A stretch of DNA of 64,000 nucleotides, taken from assembly GCA_015679245.1 (NCBI GenBank), contig CP064953.1, positions 1,550,001 to 1,614,000 on the forward strand, written 5' to 3'. Shown here piece after piece: positions 1-7,141 of this stretch. Positions within the stretch are counted from its first letter, which is position 1, and each line of letters begins with the position of its first letter. A model generated the notes under the pieces. The model was not told the origin of the DNA. It searched no databases and saw only the letters and a list, made by a program, of their open reading frames with translations. The position numbers and the translations under genes were made by a program. Source of the DNA: Actinomycetaceae bacterium zg-1166 (GTDB taxonomy: Bacteria; Actinomycetota; Actinomycetes; Actinomycetales; Actinomycetaceae).

Positions 1-925
1 GTGACACGGAAGAGGCCGAGGCAGAAGAAGAATCCACAGCGTGGGAGCGAGCCCGACGGCGTGGCAGCACTGGGGTTTCTTCCACAGATTCTGCATCTGT
101 AGAAGAGGCGCGAGGAGAATTTTCGCTAGCTTTGCCTTCAACTACGCTTGCGACAGATGTTTCCACCCACGCGTGGCGGCGGCGCCTGCGCGGAGGAACT
201 CGATCACTCTGTGTGCTTTCCTTCGGACGAGAAATAGTATCAAGTGAATCTTCGGTCAGTTCATCCTTGTTGGAAGCATCTGAGGAGTGCACGGAGGGTT
301 CTGCTGGTGACTTCGCACCAGTTGGTGAAGTCGCATCACTTTGGAGCTGGCGCATGGCACGCCACGAAGCAAGTGTTCCGAAGGCCGTGGCAGTACTACG
401 CACCTCTTCGAAGGAGACGAGCACCTGGGAGCCACCATCGTGGACGCTCGCCAAACTCACGGCAAGACCTGCTCCAGAAAGAGCCTGGATTGCTGGACGT
501 ACAGATTCCTCAAGAGAAAGAACAACGAGGTAAAGGCGCGGCCCGCGAGCAGGATGCGGCTCGCACGTGTCGAGGAATCTGCGCCAGTCAGCTGGAAAAG
601 CTGTGGCACCAGACCCGTAAAGCTCAGCAAGCTGAGAGCGAGAGAGATCCACATGAGAGCCAGCTCGGGCAAGGGAGGCCAGGAGTGCCGCAGAATCGAG
701 GCGTTCAAGCACCTCTACAGAGACAATCTGACCTGTGGGGTCAAGCGCGATCAGGGATTCTTCGCCCTCAGCGCGCGTCCATGCCACAGGGAAGAGAGGG
801 ACTCCCAGAAGATCGATAAGGCGTTCACGGATTGCTGCAAGTGCCTGGAGCACCACACCGTGCTGAGCGAGTTCCACGTTCGGCGCAGGAACGAGCCTGC
901 CTCCTTCGAGTGCGAACACCGCCAT
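1..925 (-). CDS. Uncharacterised protein, 3' end beyond window edge
   Basis: An open minus-strand frame runs from an ATG at 925 to the left edge without a stop. The ATG has a strong ribosome binding site (AAGGAGGG, 7 nt upstream). About 308 residues are visible and the C-terminus is missing. The first ~190 residues look like a globular alpha/beta domain with segments such as LLGVPLFPVAWTR and ALDPTGQIVSVEVL. The rest is Ser/Glu-rich and low in complexity, with short Arg clusters (RRRRRH, LPRRRARS). The N-terminal part loosely recalls actinobacterial proteins with a restriction-endonuclease-like fold, but I cannot assign a family. Long frames on the opposite strand lack coding character and a ribosome site. 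The next gene upstream on the same strand ends 150 bp away. Confidence 0.7.
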   Translation of the reverse strand, partial: MAVFALEGGRLVPAPNVELAQHGVVLQALAAIRERLIDLLGVPLFPVAWTRAEGEESLIALDPTGQIVSVEVLERLDSAALLASLARAGSHVDLSRSQLAELYGSGATAFPADWRRFLDTCEPHPARGPRLYLVVLSLEESVRPAIQALSGAGLAVSLASVHDGGSQVLVSFEEVRSTATAFGTLASWRAMRQLQSDATSPTGAKSPAEPSVHSSDASNKDELTEDSLDTISRPKESTQSDRVPPRRRRRHAWVETSVASVVEGKASENSPRASSTDAESVEETPVLPRRRARSHAVDSSSASASSVS

Positions 926-1074
926 GAGTACTCCCTCCTTGAGCGCCGCACGCGCCCACCTGCACTAGCCTAGTCCACGTTGCTGAATACTCTCAGAGAA
1001 GCTCCACATCTAAGGTAGATTTTTCGCGAAGTTCTAAGGAAAAGTCAGGATAATTTCACGCGAGGAGCATTCGT

Positions 1075-4008
1075 CTATCTCCCTCTCACTTTTACTCCCT
1101 CGTGCAGAAGCTCAGCCAAATGTACTCCCGATCTCCCGGCAAAATACTGAGCCTGTGTGCGACAGGAAAATCCATCAGCCAGAAACACATCCGGTTCTTC
1201 TTCCAAAGCCGGGACGAGGCGCTGATGTGCAATTACGCCTGAAATCTTGGCGTGCCCGCGCTCCATTCCAAAGTTGCCTGCCAAACCACAGCAACCTCCC
1301 AACACCTGGATCTGTGCTCCTGTTTTGCGCAAGAGTGCTTCGTCAGTCTCCCAACCCATCACGGAATAGTGATGGCAATGTGGCTGAACAAGAATCTTTA
1401 TACCCTCAAGGTTAGGCGGACTCCATTTCTCCCCTGGCCCAATTGGAGGTGGCGCACTCAAAAGTTCAGCCAGGGTATAGGTATTCTCACTGATGAGACG
1501 GGCACGGGGATCGTCGAGCAGATCAGGAAGATCTGAGCGCAGTACCGCCGTACAGGAAGGTTCCACGCCCACGATCGGCACGCCTTTACTTGCATACGGG
1601 GCAAGGATCTCTAGGAGAGAGCGCAGGTGGCGTTTGGCTGCCGGTAGCTGGCCTGTGGAGATAGAGGTGAGCCCACAGCACGCTCGTCGCGGCGGAAGGA
1701 GCACCTTATAGCCTGCCTCTTGGAGAAGTTCTACCGCAGCTTTGGCTCCACGAGAATCGAAATTCTCGGAGAATGAATCAGCCCACAACAACACGTAGGA
1801 GCGCTCTTGGGAGTTGGACGTGTCAGCAACGTCAGTTTCGCCTATCGACATATCTTCGCCGGATTCTTTCACTGCGCCTTGAGCCCATCGCGAAAAACGC
1901 GTGGTGGTAAATGGCGGCATTTCTCGCTCGCTGTCAATACCCGCGAGGCGGAAGGCCGTCTTGCGCACAAGCCCAAAGCTCATGAGAGTATTGGCCAGGC
2001 GTGCCACCCCCGCAAGTGCAGTGACGAATCCAGCTAACGTGGGTAGGTTACCCAAGGTGTAGTGCGTGAGTGGACGAAGCCTCCCCCGGTAAGCTCGGTA
2101 AAGTACCTCTGAGTGGAGGCGAGCAATATCGATCCCTGTGGGGCAGTCACGTGTGCACGCCTTGCAGGAGAGGCACAGATCCAAGGATTCACGAAGCAGA
2201 GGGTCCTCCCACCCCGTTACCACCTGCCCGCGAGCAAGCTCTTGGAGAAGACGGGCACGAGCACGTGTGGAATCTTTTTCATCGCCAGTAGCTTCATACG
2301 AAGGGCACATGAAAAAACCCTTCCCAAAACGGGAAGCTCGACAGTTTCCCACACCTGTACACCGGTGGACTGCCTTCGTAATATCCCCACCTTCCTCGTC
2401 GAAATGGAAGCCTCCATTTGCCCGGAGAATCTTGGCTCTAGGACGACGAAGATGCTCCCCCGCGCCGTCAGGATTCACAAGAACGCCAGGGTTGAGGATC
2501 CCTTCGGGGTCAAAGATAGTTTTGACTTCCTCGAATAAAGCGATCACTTCGGGTGGGTAGATGAGAGGAAGATACTGTGAGCGCGCCCTTCCATCTCCAT
2601 GTTCTCCTGAGAGCGAGCCACCGAATCTTGCTACAAGTCTCGCGGCAGCCTCCATAAAGCTGGTGAAAGTTTCCTCTCCCCCAGGCGCGTCGAGAGGAAA
2701 GTCGATACGCACGTGGACGCAGCCATCTCCGAAGTGTCCGTACATGAGGCCATCAAGTTTGAAAGATGCGAGTAGAGAGCGCAAAGCGCGCAGGTACTCC
2801 CCTAGGCGGTGGGGTGGCACGGCTGAATCTTCCCAACCGGGCCAGGCAGCTTTTCCTTCCGGGGTGCGCCCAGCAAGCCCGGCACCATCGGCGCGAATCT
2901 GCCAGAGTTGGCGAGCTTGCACCCCTGGTGGGCATATTCGCACCGCCTTCGTGGAAGCTGCGCGTGCAATTGCGGCCGCATGTTCAGATCCGCGGGCTTC
3001 AATGAAGAGCCATCCTCCACCCGGTGGAAGAGCCGGTACACGTCCCTTTGCTCGTCGCACCACGTCGACGAGCTCAGCGTCAAGGCCTTCCACGGCCAGT
3101 GGCTCGAAAGGAAGTAGAGAAGGAACATCGTCGGCTGCACTGGGCATATCGGGATAGCCAAGTACGAGAAGGACTGGATTCTCCGGCAAAGGAACCAAGC
3201 GTAGTGTCGCTTCGGTGAGAATCCCCAGCGTTCCTTCACTACCCACAAAGAACCGAGCAAAGTCCACACCATTTTCCGGAAGAAGATGTTCAAGGGCATA
3301 CCCGGAAACTTGACGCTTAAAGTTGCCCATCCTCATGCGGATCGTGGCAAGGTTGGAACGCACAAGATTTTCTAGAGCAGTGAATTGAGAGGGCATCCCC
3401 GCACTGTGCGGGTCGTATGGCACCCTGGTGCTTTCCTTAGATTCCATCGGGAAATCTAAGGCGGCTTGCGGGCTTGTGACCTCGCAGAATGTCCCGTCGG
3501 CAAGGAGCAGCCGTAAGGAGAGCACATTCTCGCTTGTGCGCCCATAAGCCACAGCATGTGGACCGCAGGCGTTGTTACCGATCATGCCGCCGAAGGTGGC
3601 GCGCGTCCAGGTGGAAGGGTCGGGTCCAAAACACAGCCCGTGCTCGGCTGCCACGTCCTGGAGACGCGCCATAACAACGCCAGGTTGAACACGGGCAGTG
3701 CGCGAGAGGGGATCCACGTCGAGGATTCGATTCATATGGCGTGAAAAATCAACGACGATTCCTTGACCCACAGCGTTTCCCGCACACGACGTTCCCGCCC
3801 CTCGCGCAGTGAGACTTATTCCACTGGCTCGGGCTTCCTCAAGGAGGATCTCCACATCTTTCTCGTCGCGCGGAAAAGCCACAGCAAGAGGAAGGATACG
3901 GTAATTGGAAGCATCGGACGAGTATTCGGCACGTCGACGCATAGATGTGTCGATCTCTCCACTCATTCGGCGTTCTAAGTGTGCAAGTACGTCCTCATAT
4001 GCGTTCAT
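1075..4008 (-). CDS. FAD-linked D-2-hydroxyacid (D-lactate type) dehydrogenase with C-terminal Fe-S domain, YdiJ-like
   Basis: A 977-residue fusion oxidises a D-2-hydroxyacid (D-lactate or D-2-hydroxyglutarate class) and passes electrons on through Fe-S centres. Residues ~40-275 form the FAD-binding PCMH-type domain (ARGAGTSCAGNAVGQG near 68). Residues ~280-510 are the FAD-oxidase C-terminal domain (GHFGDGCVHVR near 424, SGEHGDGRARS near 467). Cysteines at ~550-568 and CLSCKACTRDCP at ~612-622 are ferredoxin-like ligands. Two CCG-type cysteine-rich motifs follow (CCG at ~777, GGCCG at ~914). The length and domain order match E. coli YdiJ-type enzymes rather than short GlcD. The ATG has GGGAGGAG upstream. 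The gene is monocistronic, downstream of the feo operon. The exact substrate cannot be read from sequence. Confidence 0.9.
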   Translation of the reverse strand: MNAYEDVLAHLERRMSGEIDTSMRRRAEYSSDASNYRILPLAVAFPRDEKDVEILLEEARASGISLTARGAGTSCAGNAVGQGIVVDFSRHMNRILDVDPLSRTARVQPGVVMARLQDVAAEHGLCFGPDPSTWTRATFGGMIGNNACGPHAVAYGRTSENVLSLRLLLADGTFCEVTSPQAALDFPMESKESTRVPYDPHSAGMPSQFTALENLVRSNLATIRMRMGNFKRQVSGYALEHLLPENGVDFARFFVGSEGTLGILTEATLRLVPLPENPVLLVLGYPDMPSAADDVPSLLPFEPLAVEGLDAELVDVVRRAKGRVPALPPGGGWLFIEARGSEHAAAIARAASTKAVRICPPGVQARQLWQIRADGAGLAGRTPEGKAAWPGWEDSAVPPHRLGEYLRALRSLLASFKLDGLMYGHFGDGCVHVRIDFPLDAPGGEETFTSFMEAAARLVARFGGSLSGEHGDGRARSQYLPLIYPPEVIALFEEVKTIFDPEGILNPGVLVNPDGAGEHLRRPRAKILRANGGFHFDEEGGDITKAVHRCTGVGNCRASRFGKGFFMCPSYEATGDEKDSTRARARLLQELARGQVVTGWEDPLLRESLDLCLSCKACTRDCPTGIDIARLHSEVLYRAYRGRLRPLTHYTLGNLPTLAGFVTALAGVARLANTLMSFGLVRKTAFRLAGIDSEREMPPFTTTRFSRWAQGAVKESGEDMSIGETDVADTSNSQERSYVLLWADSFSENFDSRGAKAAVELLQEAGYKVLLPPRRACCGLTSISTGQLPAAKRHLRSLLEILAPYASKGVPIVGVEPSCTAVLRSDLPDLLDDPRARLISENTYTLAELLSAPPPIGPGEKWSPPNLEGIKILVQPHCHHYSVMGWETDEALLRKTGAQIQVLGGCCGLAGNFGMERGHAKISGVIAHQRLVPALEEEPDVFLADGFSCRTQAQYFAGRSGVHLAELLHEGVKVRGR

Positions 4009-4099
4009 CTACAGCCTCCTCCCTTTATTTTGCCGTGCTGTTAGGAGGGAGGGAGAACGCATCCGCGTGGCGAAACCGATTCTCACCACGGTGTTGTGG

Positions 4100-4141
4100 C
4101 ACCTAGGTGACTTTGCGCCTCACCTAGGTGACTTTGCGCCT
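4100..4141. repeat. Perfect 21-bp tandem duplication at the end of the feoC-like gene
   Basis: The unit CACCTAGGTGACTTTGCGCCT occurs twice back to back (4100-4120, 4121-4141). Each copy contains the 10-bp palindrome CACCTAGGTG. On the minus strand the first copy encodes the last codons and TAG stop of the feoC-like gene. The second copy lies just after the stop. Confidence 0.9.
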
Positions 4142-4438
4142 CAGCGAGAGAGGGCATCCCGCACAGTGCACGCGAGCTTCGTCACTGACCACCCCAGGTG
4201 TACACGCCCCGAGCCCAGAAGAACAGAGGGAGCGCGCATCACCAAGGAGACCCAGGCGCGAGAAGTGCTCAGCCATCGTCCTCACAAAAACTTCGGAGAC
4301 CCCACACGCCACTGCCGCAGCACTCACCGTAGCTCCATCGGTAAGGGCATCGAGGACAGCTTTGGCGGGTGTGGGTACAGATCCACTAGTGCTCACGGAG
4401 TGAGCCTTCCTCGAATCAGTGAGAGCGGGAATCCTCAT
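4124..4438 (-). CDS. FeoC-like winged-helix protein with cysteine cluster
   Basis: A 104-residue protein whose ATG overlaps the feoB stop (ATGA), so it is translationally coupled to feoB. Residues ~25-75 look like a small winged-helix/HTH domain (TVSAAAVACGVSEVFVRTMAEH). The C-terminus carries four cysteines in two pairs (CSSGLGAC and CAGC), suited to metal or Fe-S binding. Size, position after feoB and this layout fit the FeoC idea of an HTH plus cysteine-rich tail that modulates FeoB, but sequence divergence keeps the assignment tentative. The stop lies in a 21-bp tandem duplication. Confidence 0.65.
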   Translation of the reverse strand: MRIPALTDSRKAHSVSTSGSVPTPAKAVLDALTDGATVSAAAVACGVSEVFVRTMAEHFSRLGLLGDARSLCSSGLGACTPGVVSDEARVHCAGCPLSLRRKVT

Positions 4439-6612
4439 AGGAAGAACCGCCCGATTTGGAAGATACCGGTCGCGAGCAACCACGCAATGCCAAGCTGCAC
4501 GACTACCGCCATGGTGGTAAGTTTTCCGCCAATCAGCTTAGCTTGTTCAGCCACCGTCGCCATGCAGGGAGTATAGGCGAGGACAAAAACGAGAAAAGCG
4601 ATTGCCGCTAGACCTTCGTATCCCGAACCAGCCGACTTCTCCAAGGAGGTGTGGAGAAGCTCGGGAAGTTCGCCAAGATCGTCGCCCTTATCCTCAGCGT
4701 CACCTGCGGCTTCAGGATCCATGTTGTAGGAAGTGACGATGGAGGAAACCACAGTTTCCTTAGCGACGAAACCTGTCATAAGAGCACCAGTCATATGCCA
4801 TTCCCCGAAGCCCGTGGGGGCAAAGACGGGTTCAAGAACTCGTGCTGTGGCGCCGTAGAGGGAATCTTCCATCGCGAGTTCGGGATCGGCAAAGCTGTGG
4901 TTGTCCTCGCTTCCCACGGGAATCGAGGACATGAGCCAGACAGCCATCGTCATGAGAACGATAATTTTCCCTGCGCCGGTGACGAAGGTCCACGAACGCG
5001 TCCACGTGGACTTTGCCATAACGAAGAGGCGAGGAACCTGGTATGCAGGAAGAACGAGCATGAGGGGCGCCGCCGCTTCATCCCTCGTGATAAAGAACTT
5101 GAGCACCCAGGCTCCAAACACGATAAGGATGAGAGAGAGGACGTACATTGCCCAAATCACTGTACCTGCAACAGTGGGGAAGAAGATTTTGGCGATCATG
5201 AGGTAAATCGCCAAGCGGGCTGCGCACGAGGTATAGGGAGTGATGAGTACCGTAACTAGGCGCTGGCGTGCAGAAGGAATAGTGCGGGCAGCGGCGAGGG
5301 AAGGTAGATTGCATCCAAATCCCATAATGAGAGGAAGAATCACACGCCCATCCAGCCCGAGCTTTCGCATGAGACGATCACCAAGGAAGGCCACGCGCGC
5401 CATGTACCCCGAATCTTCAAGTACAGAGAAGGCCGCGTAGATAACGAACATGAGCGGGAAGAAACTTGCCACCACGCCCAGCCCTGTTGCCAGACCGTTG
5501 ATGAGGAGGGAAGCGAGCCAGGAGTTTTCCAGCCCAGTGTGTGCAAGTGCCCAGGAGATTCCGTTGGCTAGTGAGATTTCCCCCGGATCGGTGGAGGAGA
5601 AACGAGCATCAAACCAATCCTGGATCGGACCTACCCAGGTGCCGGCCAGCATGAAGAGCAGCCAGAGGATACCGAAGAAAAGAAGGGTGCCAAGTGCCGG
5701 GTTAAGAAGGAAGCGATCCACTTTATCTGAAGGAGAGAGCTTCTGTGGGGCAGCTTTATGCGTACGGATCGTGCCTTCAATCCCGTCTACCCAGCTGAAA
5801 ATCTCAAGGGCGCGCTCCATATCATCACGCTCGGGAGATTCTTGTGGTGAGGAACATGCGCAGGAGCCAGACTTTCCAGTGGAGTAGGAATGAGAGGACT
5901 CCTCATCCCTGCGTGCTGGAGAAGCAGGATGCTCACCAGCACACCCACCGTCACACTGGACTTCATGTGCGGCACTAGCACTGTAACCAGGAGCTGAAGG
6001 ATCCGGGGCAATACCCACGAGCCGGGGGCGCGTGGCGATAGCTGTGCGCACCATCTCATCGAGAAGAGCGTAGCCACGGGAAGAGCGCGGGTCGATGACC
6101 ATAGTGGGAATTCCCAACGCGGCTGCCAGAGTTGTCGCATCCACAGGCTCACCGTTGGATTCGGCCACATCGGCCATTGTGATAACAGCAGCAACAGGCT
6201 GGCCGGTGTGGGCAATTTGGGCGAGGAGATAGAGAGAGCGGGTCATCGAAGCGCCGTCGAGTACGGCGAGAACGAGGTCAATACGTTGGCCTGCAGCCGG
6301 ATCTGTCATAGAACCGGGGGCACCAGAAACAGTTTCCCTCACAACTTCTTCATCGGGACTCGTCGCCACGAGGGAGTAGGTGCCCGGGAGATCGAGTACT
6401 CGCGCCCCCAGAGCTTTCCAGCGTCCAGCCATAACATTGACTGTGGTACCGGGAGCATTTATCACAGCCTGACGCGCGCCCGTGACGTGATTGAAGATCG
6501 TGGATTTGCCAACGTTCGGGTTGCCGACGAGGAGGATTGTCGCCTCGCCTCCCTCATGTGGGAGTACGGGAGTTGCGGGAGCACTAGCTGGGCCGCAGTT
6601 GGGGCAGCTCAT
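4435..6612 (-). CDS. feoB: Ferrous iron transporter FeoB
   Basis: A 725-residue GTP-dependent inner-membrane Fe(II) permease. The N-terminal G domain shows GNPNVGKST (G1, ~31-39), a switch Thr in PGTTVNV and DLPGTYS (G3). The usual G4 NxxD appears as TMAD. The C-terminal half is a polytopic Gate/core domain with a conserved Cys in GFGCNLPSLAAARTIPS. Two oddities: a CPNC motif at residues 3-6, and a Cys/His/Ser-rich linker (~220-260, with CDGGC and CACSS) between the G domain and the first membrane segment. Its start overlaps the feoA stop by 4 nt and its stop overlaps the feoC-like start by 4 nt. Confidence 0.97.
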   Translation of the reverse strand: MSCPNCGPASAPATPVLPHEGGEATILLVGNPNVGKSTIFNHVTGARQAVINAPGTTVNVMAGRWKALGARVLDLPGTYSLVATSPDEEVVRETVSGAPGSMTDPAAGQRIDLVLAVLDGASMTRSLYLLAQIAHTGQPVAAVITMADVAESNGEPVDATTLAAALGIPTMVIDPRSSRGYALLDEMVRTAIATRPRLVGIAPDPSAPGYSASAAHEVQCDGGCAGEHPASPARRDEESSHSYSTGKSGSCACSSPQESPERDDMERALEIFSWVDGIEGTIRTHKAAPQKLSPSDKVDRFLLNPALGTLLFFGILWLLFMLAGTWVGPIQDWFDARFSSTDPGEISLANGISWALAHTGLENSWLASLLINGLATGLGVVASFFPLMFVIYAAFSVLEDSGYMARVAFLGDRLMRKLGLDGRVILPLIMGFGCNLPSLAAARTIPSARQRLVTVLITPYTSCAARLAIYLMIAKIFFPTVAGTVIWAMYVLSLILIVFGAWVLKFFITRDEAAAPLMLVLPAYQVPRLFVMAKSTWTRSWTFVTGAGKIIVLMTMAVWLMSSIPVGSEDNHSFADPELAMEDSLYGATARVLEPVFAPTGFGEWHMTGALMTGFVAKETVVSSIVTSYNMDPEAAGDAEDKGDDLGELPELLHTSLEKSAGSGYEGLAAIAFLVFVLAYTPCMATVAEQAKLIGGKLTTMAVVVQLGIAWLLATGIFQIGRFFL

Positions 6613-6869
6613 GCGAGTACCTCCACTTCGATGTGACGAGCTGAGCGGTGGTCTACCGCCACACGCGAACCTGCCACGTTGAGTACCACTCCTCCAAAAG
6701 CACCACGCAACGCGATTGAGGCTTCCTTGCCTGGACGTAGGCCAAGTTCCTGGAGACGAAGCTGATGTTTCTCAGGAAGATCCACCTTCGTCAGGCGCAA
6801 GGAAACCCGAGACGGGGAAGCACTCAACAACATTTCTTCCTCATTTCTTTTGAGCGACACAACTGCCAT
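6609..6869 (-). CDS. feoA: FeoA, SH3-like partner of FeoB
   Basis: A small cytoplasmic FeoA-domain protein of 86 residues (LPEKHQLRLQELGLRPGKEASI, then GGVVLNVAGSRVAVDHRSARHIEV). FeoA proteins bind FeoB and are needed for iron uptake. I chose the ATG at 6869, preceded by GGGGGAC; an internal ATG at 6833 would give a 74-residue protein closer to the minimal family length, also with a fair ribosome site. It overlaps feoB by 4 nt and is the first gene of feoA-feoB-feoC-like. A DtxR/IdeR-like box lies about 60 bp upstream. Confidence 0.93.
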   Translation of the reverse strand: MAVVSLKRNEEEMLLSASPSRVSLRLTKVDLPEKHQLRLQELGLRPGKEASIALRGAFGGVVLNVAGSRVAVDHRSARHIEVEVLA

Positions 6870-6927
6870 CGTCCCCCATTCCCACAATTGACATGTAGGG
6901 CGAGGCACGAAGAATTGCCATACAAAG

Positions 6928-6946
6928 TTAGGTTAGGCATACCATC
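6928..6946 (-). promoter_or_regulatory. DtxR/IdeR-like iron box upstream of feoA
   Basis: TTAGGTTAGGCATACCATC matches about 14 of 19 positions of the established DtxR/IdeR consensus (TTAGGTTAGSCTAACCTAA), with one half near perfect. It lies ~60 bp before feoA, where Fe(II)-loaded DtxR-family repressors act on iron uptake genes. The function is inferred. Confidence 0.6.
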
Positions 6947-7080
6947 ATCTTCCGTGGAGAGTTTACGACCCTACTGTGTCAAATTAGATAACTTCCAGAT
7001 AACCTCTCTTCTTACTTTTCCGCATTTTCTTAAGGAAAATAGCACGCCCCCATGAAATGAATGTGAGAACCTTCACAACA

Positions 7081-7118
7081 CAAGGAGGGTGGCAACCCCA
7101 GAGTTGCCACCCTCCTTG
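7081..7118 (-). terminator. Hairpin terminator downstream of ppdK
   Basis: A perfect 16-bp stem (7081-7096 with 7103-7118) and a 6-nt loop lie 24 bp after the ppdK stop. No long U-tract follows, as is common in actinobacteria. It also separates ppdK from the feo operon. Confidence 0.75.
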
Positions 7119-7141
7119 TAGGGAGTAAAAACCGAATGAGC

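Noticed and set aside
3-973. Long plus-strand frames opposite the left-edge gene
   Set aside because: They overlap each other in several frames and have no ribosome sites. The minus frame has AAGGAGGG, balanced codon use and a domain-like protein.
4100-4141. CRISPR-like repeat
   Set aside because: The two copies are directly abutting with no spacer, and no cas gene is present.
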